From positions 5,290,501 to 5,354,500 of the forward strand of contig NZ_CP010978.1 of the NCBI RefSeq assembly GCF_000271665.2: a DNA stretch of 64,000 bases, written 5' to 3'. The position numbers and the translations under genes are program-made. Below, one piece after another: positions 32,975 to 42,151 of this stretch. Source of the stretch: Pelosinus fermentans JBW45 (GTDB lineage Bacteria; Bacillota; Negativicutes; DSM-13327). The notes below the pieces were generated by a model. The model saw only the letters and a list, made by a program, of their open reading frames with translations, was not told where the DNA came from and ran no database searches. How positions within the stretch are numbered: the first letter of the stretch is position 1; each line of letters opens with the position of its first letter.

Positions 32975-34672
32975 TTATACTTTAAACTTCTTTACAATCT
33001 CCATCATTTGAGTTGCTAACTGCGCTAATTTAGCCGCATTCGTATCTATCTCATGCATACCGGCCGTCTGCTCTTCAGCCGAAGCTGCGACGACTTCAGA
33101 ACTTGCTGAGGTAGCATGGGCAACTGTCGTAATATTTTCTACACTGGCCACGACTGTCTGGATACCCTGAGAAGTCTCATGCATTGAAGCGGCCACATGT
33201 TCAATCTCATTTTTTACCATTTCCATTTTCTCTATAATTACATCAAAACCCTTTTGCGTTGCAATGGTAGAACTTTTTCCCTTGTCAACTTCCTGATTTG
33301 CTTTCTTTACAGTAGAAACGGCAAAGTTAATGTCATTTCCCATATTATCAATAATCTTAGCAATCTCATCCGTTGCGCTAGCACTTTGCTCCGCCAGCTT
33401 TCGCACTTCTTCAGCCACAACGGCAAAACCACGGCCAGCTTCCCCTGCACGCGCCGCCTCGATAGCAGCATTTAATGCTAAAAGATTGGTTTGGGCGGCA
33501 ATACTGTTAATTAAATCTACAATTCCCTTTATCTTTACCGATCCTTGATCCAAATTTGTAGTAACTGTCGTAATCTGATTCATGGAAGAGGTAATCGACT
33601 CATTTTGCGTAACCGTTTGTGCCAACAGCTCCATTGCCTTCCCGGCTTCTACTACGGCATTTTGAGCATTGTTATTGGCTTCCGCGGTACTAGCATTAAT
33701 TTCTTCTGAGCTTGCTGAGATTTCTTCCATCGTAGCAGAAATATTACTAATATTATCTGCATTCTGAGAAGATCCAGCAGCAATGTTGGTTACACTCTCT
33801 GCTACGGTTTCTACTGCTTTTAATTGTTCACTCACGGAATCACTTAATTCGATACTCGTCGAACTTAGTACCTGGCTGCTGTTGGTAAGCTGGGAAACGA
33901 AACCTTTAAGAGATTTTTTCATCTCAATGACGATATATCCCATATCACCAATTTCATCATTACGCGTAGGATAAACGTCTTTTCCTGTAAGATTCAGATT
34001 TCCTACCTCAGCTAATTCGCTATTGATATTTTTAAGGCGACTCGCCAAGTTTCTACTGTACCAGATACCCATACAGACCACGATACAGGCTATAACAATA
34101 CTATAAATAAGAGCATTCCTGCCAGTAGCTGTTGCATCCTGCAGTACAGCATCTGCTCTTTCACTTATGTATTTTTGTTGTCGTACATCTAACTTACGAA
34201 ATTGGTCATCAATATCTTTTACTAAATTTCGTCCTTGGGTTGTGAGCTGCGTTAAATTCGGAGCATTTGCCTTTTTTGCAGCAATAACTTTATCACCTAA
34301 TACTACATAATCACTTACTAATTTCGCCAGCAGGATTCCATCCTCTTTTGTTTCAGCCATCTTGGAAGTATCACTATATTCTTTGGCCAATTCACTACTC
34401 TTCTTAATTTTCTCACGGTATCCCTGTTCATAAACTGCACCATCAGGGTAAAAGAGAAAACCTCTCATATCAAGTAATGCTCCCGTAAATTCTAAGTGAC
34501 CTGTTTTTACAAGGTTAGCGCTTACTACATTGTGCTTTACCAACTCCTCGGTGGTCTGACCGCTTGATATAAGCTTATACACCGTAAAACCCAATACAGA
34601 TACTAACAAAAATATAACTAGAATGAACATACAGGTAAGTTGTAATACGATTGGCAACCTTTTCTTTTCCAT
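32975..34672 (-). CDS. Methyl-accepting chemotaxis protein
   Basis: The 565-residue chemoreceptor has an N-terminal membrane helix (about 10-32), a four-helix-bundle-like extracytoplasmic sensor (about 35-185), a second helix (about 187-207), HAMP, and a long signalling domain. The CheA/CheW-binding tip is readable as [16 protein letters not shown] near residue 395. TGGAGGAAG precedes the ATG and a terminator follows. No CheB/CheR pentapeptide is seen at the C-terminus. The ligand is unknown. Confidence 0.95.
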   Translation of the reverse strand: MEKKRLPIVLQLTCMFILVIFLLVSVLGFTVYKLISSGQTTEELVKHNVVSANLVKTGHLEFTGALLDMRGFLFYPDGAVYEQGYREKIKKSSELAKEYSDTSKMAETKEDGILLAKLVSDYVVLGDKVIAAKKANAPNLTQLTTQGRNLVKDIDDQFRKLDVRQQKYISERADAVLQDATATGRNALIYSIVIACIVVCMGIWYSRNLASRLKNINSELAEVGNLNLTGKDVYPTRNDEIGDMGYIVIEMKKSLKGFVSQLTNSSQVLSSTSIELSDSVSEQLKAVETVAESVTNIAAGSSQNADNISNISATMEEISASSEEINASTAEANNNAQNAVVEAGKAMELLAQTVTQNESITSSMNQITTVTTNLDQGSVKIKGIVDLINSIAAQTNLLALNAAIEAARAGEAGRGFAVVAEEVRKLAEQSASATDEIAKIIDNMGNDINFAVSTVKKANQEVDKGKSSTIATQKGFDVIIEKMEMVKNEIEHVAASMHETSQGIQTVVASVENITTVAHATSASSEVVAASAEEQTAGMHEIDTNAAKLAQLATQMMEIVKKFKV

Positions 34673-34878
34673 TTCTCTTCCTCCATTTAGACAAAAGTTC
34701 GAAAACTCTCTCTATTCTCTTTTTTCTAAATTTATCTATACTAATATATTCTATGTAAAATTACATAATCCTCCAAATATTACATGAATTGTCCATAACA
34801 TTTTATTCTAATTTGTCAAATTCCATCAGAATAAATAAGAAAACCTCACGTTTCATCAACGTGAGGTTAGTTTACGAT

Positions 34879-34954
<76 letters not shown>

Positions 34955-34958
34955 GAAT

Positions 34959-35033
34959 TGGTGACCCGTGGGGGAATCGAACCCCCGTTATCGCCGTGAA
35001 AGGGCGGTGTCTTGACCGCTTGACCAACGGGCC
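34959..35033 (-). tRNA. tRNA-Glu (anticodon TTC)
   Basis: Cloverleaf with GGCCCGT acceptor and encoded CCA; anticodon loop CTTTCAC. Duplicate of 35378-35452. Confidence 0.96.
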
Positions 35034-35038
35034 ATAAA

Positions 35039-35114
35039 TGGTGGCTCACCCGCGGCTCGAACGCGGGACACCCTGATTAAAAGTCAGGTGCTCTACCAAC
35101 TGAGCTAGTGAACC
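35039..35114 (-). tRNA. tRNA-Lys (anticodon TTT)
   Basis: Acceptor GGTTCAC/GTGAGCC with encoded CCA; anticodon loop CTTTTAA. Near copy of 35459-35534 with a different acceptor stem. Confidence 0.96.
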
Positions 35115-35119
35115 GGAAA

Positions 35120-35196
<77 letters not shown>

Positions 35197-35199
35197 TAA

Positions 35200-35275
35200 T
35201 GGCGACCCAGATCGGATTTGAACCGACGACCTCCGCCGTGACAGGGCGGCATTCTAACCGCTAAACTACTGGGCC
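35200..35275 (-). tRNA. tRNA-Asp (anticodon GTC)
   Basis: Acceptor GGCCCAG with encoded CCA; anticodon loop CTGTCAC. Single copy in this cluster. Confidence 0.96.
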
Positions 35276-35296
35276 ATGTTTTGTTGTAAGAGGTAA

Positions 35297-35372
<76 letters not shown>

Positions 35373-35377
35373 GTGTT

Positions 35378-35452
35378 TGGTGACCCGTGGGGGAATCGAA
35401 CCCCCGTTATCGCCGTGAAAGGGCGGTGTCTTGACCGCTTGACCAACGGGCC
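35378..35452 (-). tRNA. tRNA-Glu (anticodon TTC), second copy
   Basis: Same sequence as the tRNA at 34959-35033; anticodon loop CTTTCAC; encoded CCA. Confidence 0.96.
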
Positions 35453-35458
35453 GTAAAA

Positions 35459-35534
35459 TGGTGACCCACCCGCGGCTCGAACGCGGGACACCCTGATTAA
35501 AAGTCAGGTGCTCTACCAACTGAGCTAGTGGATC
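35459..35534 (-). tRNA. tRNA-Lys (anticodon TTT), first gene of the cluster
   Basis: Acceptor GATCCAC/GTGGGTC with encoded CCA; anticodon loop CTTTTAA. The body matches the other Lys gene, while the acceptor pairs differ in a compensatory way. Confidence 0.95.
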
Positions 35535-35555
35535 ATCTCGCTCTCACAAGATATG

Positions 35556-35584
35556 ATTATATAGGAATATTCGATTACTGTCAA
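35556..35584 (-). promoter_or_regulatory. Consensus sigma-A promoter of the tRNA operon
   Basis: TTGACA and TATAAT on the minus strand are separated by 17 bp and lie about 20 bp before the first tRNA, fitting a strong promoter for all eight tRNAs. Confidence 0.92.
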
Positions 35585-35668
35585 CTTGTTTTTATTGTTA
35601 ATTTCATCTGCTATGTCAAATAGATCATATTTTCGACAAAAAGTATTACTCTATTTTTCTATACTGTA

Positions 35669-36598
35669 TCACTCTGGCGCATTTCCCAAACAGAACTTTC
35701 TTTGTTTTTCAATAAAGTCTTCCACAGCATTATATCCCGATTTATTGAGTCGGTAATTCATTGCTGCCACTTCAATAATATTAGATAAATTCCGTCCAGG
35801 ACGTACAGGAATGGTTTTACAAGGTAAGCCGACTCCTAAAATCTCATGATGCTCTTCATCAAGACCTAGACGATCATAAGCCTTGGCTTGATCCCACTCT
35901 TCTAACTGAATGACAAGATGAATTTTTTGATTCGGCCTAACAGCACCAATACCAAACAATGCCTTAACATTTAAAATACCAAGTCCTCTAACTTCCATCA
36001 CATGACGCAATACTTCTGGCGCCGTACCGGTCAATACATTCTCTTCCGTGCAGGTGACCTCTACGGCATCATCTGCCACCAGACGATGTCCCCTCTTAAT
36101 CAGATCCAGTGCAGTTTCACTCTTTCCGATTCCACTTTCTCCAATAATTAAAGTTCCTACACCATGCACATCTACTAGAACAGCATGAAGAGTCGTACTT
36201 GGCGCGAGTTTATGCTCTAGATAATTAGTTAGCTGAGCAATAAAACGAGTCGTAGCTAAACGGGTACGAAAAACTGGCAATTGACGGTTTGCCGCCAATT
36301 GCAGCCAACGTTCAGGGAGTATGATGTTGCGAGTGATCACTAAACAGGGAAAATGCAGATTAATAAATGACAGCCACCGCTCAGTTGCCAAATTTTCGCT
36401 TAAGGTTTCTAGAAATGCCGATTCTGCTGTGCCAATTACTTGAATGCGCTGTTCATCAAAATGCTGCAAATAACCAGCTAAAGCCAGTCCCGGACGATTG
36501 ATATCAGACACTTCTACTGGAACGTTAAGATTACAATTTTTATCCACGACTGTAAGACAAAAAGAATCAACAATTTCTCTTAACAACAAGGCTGCCAT
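35669..36598 (-). CDS. hprK: HPr kinase/phosphorylase
   Basis: The 309-residue protein is a full-length HprK: an N-terminal MurF-like domain and a C-terminal kinase domain with P-loop GESGIGKS (153-160), the preceding catalytic His (H145 in VHGVG) and the HprK signature MEVRGLGILNVK (201-212). It phosphorylates HPr or Crh on Ser46 with ATP and reverses this with phosphate, controlling carbon catabolite repression. AGGTGA precedes the ATG. It follows purA by 36 nt and is probably co-transcribed. No PTS genes occur in the window. Confidence 0.97.
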   Translation of the reverse strand: MAALLLREIVDSFCLTVVDKNCNLNVPVEVSDINRPGLALAGYLQHFDEQRIQVIGTAESAFLETLSENLATERWLSFINLHFPCLVITRNIILPERWLQLAANRQLPVFRTRLATTRFIAQLTNYLEHKLAPSTTLHAVLVDVHGVGTLIIGESGIGKSETALDLIKRGHRLVADDAVEVTCTEENVLTGTAPEVLRHVMEVRGLGILNVKALFGIGAVRPNQKIHLVIQLEEWDQAKAYDRLGLDEEHHEILGVGLPCKTIPVRPGRNLSNIIEVAAMNYRLNKSGYNAVEDFIEKQRKFCLGNAPE

Positions 36599-36634
36599 TT
36601 ATATCACCTACATGCTAATTATTCCCTTGCCATT

Positions 36635-37921
36635 TTATCCAAAAATCTCATGCATTACAATGGTCTGATCACGACCAGGACCAACCGATACAATGCCAAG
36701 CTTAATGTCGGCAACTTCACTTAAACGTTCTAAATAAAGACGTGCATTCAAAGGCAGATCAGCATAGTTACGAACACCAGTGGTATCACTTTGCCAGCCT
36801 GGCAGTTCTTCATAGATAGGTTCTACTTCTGCTAATGCTTTTAAACTGGCAGGAAACTCTTCCAATAACTTACCTTTATATTTATAGCCAACACATAACT
36901 TCACTGCTTTTAACTCATCTAAAATGTCTAAGCGAGTGATCGCCATATAATCAATACCACTTAATCGGCCAGCATAACCTACTACACTGGCATCTAGCCA
37001 ACCACAACGGCGAGGGCGACCAGTAACCGTACCATACTCATGACCTCTATCTCTAATATGATCGCCAACTTCATCAAATAATTCTGTAGGGAACGGACCT
37101 TCTCCTACACGAGTCGTATAGGCTTTCACTACGCCAATCACTTTGTCAATTTTAGTAGGTCCAATACCTGCACCTACGCACACTCCACCAGCAATGGGGT
37201 TGGATGAAGTAACATATGGATAGGTTCCATGATCCAAATCCAATAAGGTTGCTTGCGCGCCTTCAAATAATACTTTTTCTCCATTTTTTAATGATTTATT
37301 TAAAGCTGCCGATGTATCGCAAACATAAGCACGTAATTCATCTGCGTAACCTAAATACTCTTTTCTCACGGTTTCATAGTCAAAGCCGTCTAGACCATAT
37401 ACAGCTTTTAGTAAATGGTTTTTAGCCTCTAGATTGCGCTTGAGTTTTTCTGAGAACTCTTCCTCATCCATTAAGTCTACGATACGAATTCCACATCTAG
37501 AGTTTTTATCCATATAACATGGACCAATGCCTCTTTTGGTCGTACCAATCTTATGATCACCACGATAGGTTTCTTCTGCTTCATCCAATAAACGATGATA
37601 TGGCATAATAACATGAGCCCGGTTAGAAATTTTTAAACCTGAGGTATCAATGCCTTGACTCTGCATGCCCTTAATTTCCTTAAGTATGACGCCTGGATCA
37701 ACTACCACGCCATTACCAACAACGCAAGTCTTGCCTTTATATAAAATTCCTGATGGCAATAGCTGCAATTTAAATTGTTTACCCTCTACTACCACAGTAT
37801 GACCTGCGTTATTACCACCTTGGTATCGAGCAACAACATCTGCTTTTTCTGCCAAATAATCTACGATCTTTCCTTTTCCTTCATCGCCCCACTGAGTTCC
37901 CATTACTACTACTGCTGGCAT
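36635..37921 (-). CDS. purA: Adenylosuccinate synthetase
   Basis: The 428-residue enzyme joins IMP and aspartate using GTP, the first step from IMP to AMP. The N-terminal GTP-binding glycine loop ([12 protein letters not shown]), the catalytic His (GNNAGHT) and the GTP-specific signature near the C-terminus (SVGPGRDQT) are all present. The ATG at 37921 follows AAGGGTGA; the frame is open to 37939 but without a ribosome site. A long leader of about 260 nt from its own promoter (38191-38219) contains a DnaA-box palindrome. It lies downstream of dnaB, as in Bacillus. Confidence 0.98.
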   Translation of the reverse strand: MPAVVVMGTQWGDEGKGKIVDYLAEKADVVARYQGGNNAGHTVVVEGKQFKLQLLPSGILYKGKTCVVGNGVVVDPGVILKEIKGMQSQGIDTSGLKISNRAHVIMPYHRLLDEAEETYRGDHKIGTTKRGIGPCYMDKNSRCGIRIVDLMDEEEFSEKLKRNLEAKNHLLKAVYGLDGFDYETVRKEYLGYADELRAYVCDTSAALNKSLKNGEKVLFEGAQATLLDLDHGTYPYVTSSNPIAGGVCVGAGIGPTKIDKVIGVVKAYTTRVGEGPFPTELFDEVGDHIRDRGHEYGTVTGRPRRCGWLDASVVGYAGRLSGIDYMAITRLDILDELKAVKLCVGYKYKGKLLEEFPASLKALAEVEPIYEELPGWQSDTTGVRNYADLPLNARLYLERLSEVADIKLGIVSVGPGRDQTIVMHEIFG

Positions 37922-38050
37922 AATATTCACCCTTCCCATCTTTTTAAAATCCTTTTGCCAAAAGTTCTTTTCTCTCTTTTTTAACTTCTGGTATCATTTG
38001 ACTTTAGAATCTATTTCTACTTATAAACCAAACCTAATGTACCTAACCAG

Positions 38051-38071
38051 TTATCCACAAACTGTGGATAA
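38051..38071. promoter_or_regulatory. Inverted pair of DnaA boxes in the purA leader
   Basis: TTATCCACA at 38051-38059 and TGTGGATAA at 38063-38071 are perfect consensus DnaA boxes in opposite orientation, and with flanking bases form a near-perfect 25-bp palindrome. They lie in the untranslated leader of purA in the dnaB-purA interval. Regulation by DnaA is inference. Confidence 0.65.
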
Positions 38072-38190
38072 CTTTGTTAATAAGTTGTTTATAATTAGGC
38101 ATGCTTATTTTATCCCTAGACCATAAAATTCACTCACCATCTTAGTACTCACTCAATTTTTATTTAAAGTCTAGATTTTTTCCCTCATAT

Positions 38191-38219
38191 AGCATAGCAC
38201 TTAGTGCTAAAAGTGTCAA
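38191..38219 (-). promoter_or_regulatory. purA promoter with spacer dyad
   Basis: TTGACA and TATGCT are 17 bp apart on the minus strand. The spacer is almost filled by the dyad TAGCACTTAGTGCTA (38195-38209), an operator-like palindrome between -35 and -10. The sequence is not the Bacillus PurBox, so the regulator is unknown. Confidence 0.65.
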
Positions 38220-38323
38220 TGTTTTTTCGAATGTTTTTTATTTTTGGACAACCATTGTTCGGATTTTCTTGCAAAACCTCTATTTATTTTTGATAGAAGT
38301 ACTGATTTTTCCGCAAAACATCA

Positions 38324-38357
38324 TAAAAATAGAGGAGATATCATCTACCTCCCCTAT
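38324..38357 (-). terminator. Terminator of the dnaB operon
   Basis: On the minus strand TAGGGGAG and CTCCTCTA pair around the dnaB stop, followed by TTTTTAT. Confidence 0.75.
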
Positions 38358-39688
38358 CCTGGCAATTTCGACAAATCACTAAACTTCGTAAATTGTTTAT
38401 GGAAGAATAATTGAACAGTGTCAACTGGACCATTACGATGTTTGGCAATAATAACTTCCGTAATATTTTTCTGCTCACTATCAGGATTGTAATAGTCATC
38501 CCGATAGAGAAAAGCCACAATATCCGCATCCTGTTCTAGTGATCCTGATTCTCGAAGATCGCTTAGCATCGGTTTCTTTACCTGCCTGGATTCCACACTA
38601 CGACTAAGCTGAGACAAGGCAATAACAGGGACATTGATTTCCCTGGCCAAAGCCTTTAGGGAACGGGAGATTTCTGAAATCTCCTGTTGACGATTCTCGC
38701 TCCCTTTCCCCTTTCCACTGCCTTGCATAAGCTGCAGATAGTCAATAATAATTAAGCTCAAGTTATGCTCTATCTTTAAGCGTCTTGCCTTTGAGCGCAT
38801 TTCCATTACGGTAATACCTGCTGTATCATCGATAAAAATAGGTGCTGCGGACAATCTGTCTGCCCCGCTGACAAGTTTCGTCCAATCTTTAGCTTCCAGC
38901 TCACCAATTCGCAATCGCTGAGAATCAATGGCGGATTCTGCACACAACATACGTTGAACCAATTGCTCTTTGGACATTTCCAGACTGAAGAATGCCACTG
39001 CCTTTTTCTCGGCAATTCCAATATGCTGGGCAATATTCAGTACAAAAGCCGTTTTACCCATACTAGGACGAGCTGCAATCAGAATCAAATCAGAGGGCTG
39101 CAGACCTGAAGTCAGCTTATCTAAGTCTTTAAATCCAGTGGAAAGGCCAGTAATACTGCCTTTTGAAGCATATAGCTGTTCAATTTTATTAAATGCATCA
39201 AAGATAATACTCTTAATGGGAGTAAATTCTCCCCCCATTTTTCGACTGGATACAGATAGTATCATTTTTTCAGCACTATCTAAAATAGTAGTTACTTCTT
39301 CACTGCCTTCATATCCCATGCCGGCAATATTGGTAGCAGCATTAATCAATTGACGCAACAGCGCTTTTTCTTCTACGATTCTTGCATGATACAATACATT
39401 AGCAGCAGTCGGTACACTGTTCGCCAGGGAGGTTACATAAGCAATCCCGCCCGCTGCTTCCAGCTTGTCTTCTTTGCGCAGAAACTCAATAACAGTAACC
39501 ATATCCACTGCATCATTTTTATTAAAAAGTTCCAGCATAGCATTATAGATTAAGCGATGAGCTTCGCGATAACAATCTTCCGGCCGTAACAACTCAGCAA
39601 CCTTAGAAATTGCCTCCCGCTCAATCAGCATGGCGCCAAGTACTGCCTGCTCAGCCTCCATATTTTGTGGTGGTATTCTATCTAACAA
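38354..39688 (-). CDS. dnaB: Replicative DNA helicase
   Basis: The 444-residue protein is a DnaB-family helicase (DnaC in Bacillus): N-terminal DnaB_N domain (PPQNMEAEQAVLGAM, about 5-105) and a RecA-like motor with Walker A ARPSMGKTAF near 205 and Walker B IIIDYLQLM near 310, ending with SDLRESGSLEQDADIV. It unwinds DNA at the fork as a hexamer. It is the last gene of the mazG-like/yybS/gdpP/rplI/lonC/dnaB run, 24 nt after lonC. Confidence 0.98.
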   Translation of the reverse strand: MLDRIPPQNMEAEQAVLGAMLIEREAISKVAELLRPEDCYREAHRLIYNAMLELFNKNDAVDMVTVIEFLRKEDKLEAAGGIAYVTSLANSVPTAANVLYHARIVEEKALLRQLINAATNIAGMGYEGSEEVTTILDSAEKMILSVSSRKMGGEFTPIKSIIFDAFNKIEQLYASKGSITGLSTGFKDLDKLTSGLQPSDLILIAARPSMGKTAFVLNIAQHIGIAEKKAVAFFSLEMSKEQLVQRMLCAESAIDSQRLRIGELEAKDWTKLVSGADRLSAAPIFIDDTAGITVMEMRSKARRLKIEHNLSLIIIDYLQLMQGSGKGKGSENRQQEISEISRSLKALAREINVPVIALSQLSRSVESRQVKKPMLSDLRESGSLEQDADIVAFLYRDDYYNPDSEQKNITEVIIAKHRNGPVDTVQLFFHKQFTKFSDLSKLPG

Positions 39689-39712
39689 TCAACTTGCCTC
39701 CTCCCCATCTTG

Positions 39713-41641
39713 CTATGCACTTTTTTGCTCTGTATCAGACAATAGAATGGCTAGTGCTTCTTCTACGTTATCTACAGGACAGATTTCTAAGCCCAAATGC
39801 CCTTGGGGAATATCTTTTTCATTTTCTTTCGGAATAATCATAGTCGTAATACCTGCCTGTTTGGCACCATACGCTTTCTCAAAGACACCACCGACAGCCT
39901 TCACTTTACCCTGAATGGAAATTTCACCTGTCACTGCAACATCCTGACGAATGGGACGCTCTGTAATAGCGGAAATAATTGCAGCCAAAATGCCCGTCCC
40001 AGCTGAAGGACCATCAATGCGTCCGCCGCCAATAATATTAATGTGAACATCATAGTTGCCTAAATCTTCACCTGTTATCTTTCTGACTACAGCTGCAGCA
40101 TTAAAGACTGAATCTTTTGCCATACTGCCGGCTGTATCATTAAAACGCAAACGTCCCTTACCCTTTTCTCCTGCTGCAAAGGATACAGCTTCAATTTCTA
40201 ATACAGAACCAAGATAACCAGCAACACCTAGACCAAATACTTTACCAACTTCACCAATCTTAGCCGCCTTAAGATTTACAAAAGGAGTTAGACGGCTAAC
40301 CTGTACTACTTTATATACATCATCATGGGTAATGACTACCTTTTCATGATCACTGGACCGATATAAAGCGATACCAAAGGCATCCGATAAGATATTAACA
40401 GCCTTACGGCCTTCAATGGTATATTCACTAATCAAAGCAGCTACATCAGATTCTAAAGCTACACCTAATTTGACTGCCGCATTATAAACAATTTCTTCTA
40501 TATGCTTTGGCGTCAAAGGCTCAAAGTAAATTTCAGCACAGCGTGACCGTATCGCAGGATTAATTTCCGAAGCATCTCTTGTGGTCGCACCAATCAGAAT
40601 GAAATCAGCGGGCGCACCATCTTCAAAAAGCTTTTTAATGTACTTGGGAACATTCGGGTCAGAAGGATCATAATAGGCGGATTCAAAAGATACCCGCTTG
40701 TCTTCTAGTACCTTTAGCAGCTTATTTTGCAGCATTGCATCCATTTCACCAATTTCATCAATAAATAAAATACCACCATGAGCATCTGTAGCTAAGCCGG
40801 GTTTCGGTTCTGGCACACCCGTCTCAGCTAAATCTCGCCGCGCTCCTTGGTAAATAGGATCATGAACGGAACCCAAAAGAGGGTTGGTCATCCCTCGGGA
40901 ATCCCACCGCAATGTGGTTCCATCCACCTCGATAAAAGGAGCCTCTTGTGCAAAGGGCGTAAACTTAAGAGACTTTGCCGCTTCTAATACTAAGCGGGCA
41001 GCCGTTGTTTTACCAACCCCCGGCGGACCATAAAGAATCAGATGCTGAGGATAGGGTGATGCCAATTTAGAACGAAGGGCTTCTACCGCTCTTTCTTGCC
41101 CTACAATTTCCCCTAATGTTTCTGGACGAGTGATTTCCATAGCTGACTTAGTCAGTTTCTTCTGCTCTAACACTTCCAGCATGGCATATTTTTTTAAAGT
41201 TTGAGGATTTTCAACATTGTTTTCTTCCTCTTTGAGAACCTGCATCTTTATTTCTCTTACATACTCTTGATGGCGTTCTTCCATCTTATCATTAATCTTC
41301 TTTTCTAACCGATCTTCCAGGGACCGACGAGCCATTAAACTAGCTATCTCTTCTTCAATCGCAACTAAAATTTCCGGTACCTCTTGCAATGTAGGTATTT
41401 TTTCCATTGTTGGATCTTCAAATACCAGCTTTTGCAAGGCCAATACTCGCTCTCCTGTATTTTCAGAATTCATTAAAGATAAGGCATCCAGTTTTACAGC
41501 TTTTAGCACCACTTTATCTGGACCAAAAATACCCGCATACATTTCATATAATGCTGTTGTTTGATGCTTTAGCTGTTCATTGACCCTTGCCCTACTAGGC
41601 AACGGTCGTCTAGGAATAAATTTGTTAAAAAAGTTTTTCAT
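39713..41641 (-). CDS. lonC: Lon-family ATP-dependent protease, spore-former LonC type
   Basis: The 642-residue protein has a long helical N-terminal region (about 1-160), an AAA+ domain with Walker A LYGPPGVGKTTAA near residue 205 and Walker B GILFIDEIGEMD near 295, and a C-terminal Lon protease domain. The catalytic dyad is Ser546 (GPSAG) and Lys589 (FEKAYGAKQAG), 43 residues apart as in Lon. The substrate-capture N-domain of LonA is absent. Length and the dnaB-adjacent position fit the LonC-like family of endospore formers rather than LonB. ATG 41641 follows AAAGGA; the frame is open to 41686. Confidence 0.9.
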   Translation of the reverse strand: MKNFFNKFIPRRPLPSRARVNEQLKHQTTALYEMYAGIFGPDKVVLKAVKLDALSLMNSENTGERVLALQKLVFEDPTMEKIPTLQEVPEILVAIEEEIASLMARRSLEDRLEKKINDKMEERHQEYVREIKMQVLKEEENNVENPQTLKKYAMLEVLEQKKLTKSAMEITRPETLGEIVGQERAVEALRSKLASPYPQHLILYGPPGVGKTTAARLVLEAAKSLKFTPFAQEAPFIEVDGTTLRWDSRGMTNPLLGSVHDPIYQGARRDLAETGVPEPKPGLATDAHGGILFIDEIGEMDAMLQNKLLKVLEDKRVSFESAYYDPSDPNVPKYIKKLFEDGAPADFILIGATTRDASEINPAIRSRCAEIYFEPLTPKHIEEIVYNAAVKLGVALESDVAALISEYTIEGRKAVNILSDAFGIALYRSSDHEKVVITHDDVYKVVQVSRLTPFVNLKAAKIGEVGKVFGLGVAGYLGSVLEIEAVSFAAGEKGKGRLRFNDTAGSMAKDSVFNAAAVVRKITGEDLGNYDVHINIIGGGRIDGPSAGTGILAAIISAITERPIRQDVAVTGEISIQGKVKAVGGVFEKAYGAKQAGITTMIIPKENEKDIPQGHLGLEICPVDNVEEALAILLSDTEQKSA

Positions 41642-41704
41642 ATAATAGTCCTTTCTATAATCCCCGTTAGAGGACAGCAAAAGCATACATAACCAATGCT
41701 CTTG

Positions 41705-42151
41705 CTATTTAGCAATAATGTGTACCTGTATCTTAGCACTAATCTCAGGGTGCAGTTTAATGGATACAGGGTATGTACCTAATGCCTTGATCGCATCTTT
41801 CAAATCAATTTTGCGTTTGTCCATTTCGATTTTATGTTGAGCATGAAGAGCATCGGCAATATCCTTACTCGCAACAGAGCCAAATAATTTGCCGCCTTCG
41901 CCCATTTTCACACCAATGGTTACTTCTACTTTGGACATTTGCGCTGCTAACAGATTGGCTTCATCCAGTGCTCTTTGTTGCTTGCGTTCTTCCGATGCCT
42001 TTTGTTGACTTGCCTGATTGACATTTGAAGCAGTCGCAGGAATCGCTAATTTCTGCGCTAATAAATAATTGCGCGCGTAGCCTTCTGAAACCTCTATAAT
42101 ATCGCCTTTTTTGCCTAATTTTTTAACCTCTTGTTGTAGAATTACTTTCAT
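41705..42151 (-). CDS. rplI: 50S ribosomal protein L9
   Basis: The 148-residue protein is a complete L9 with its N-terminal domain (MKVILQQEVKKLGKKGDIIE, GYARNYLLAQKLAIPAT), long connecting helix and C-terminal rRNA-binding domain (KLFGSVASKDIADAL). GGAGAG precedes ATG 42151, which lies inside the 3' end of gdpP (29-nt overlap), so translation is coupled. The gene order gdpP-rplI-dnaB is conserved in Firmicutes. Confidence 0.98.
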   Translation of the reverse strand: MKVILQQEVKKLGKKGDIIEVSEGYARNYLLAQKLAIPATASNVNQASQQKASEERKQQRALDEANLLAAQMSKVEVTIGVKMGEGGKLFGSVASKDIADALHAQHKIEMDKRKIDLKDAIKALGTYPVSIKLHPEISAKIQVHIIAK

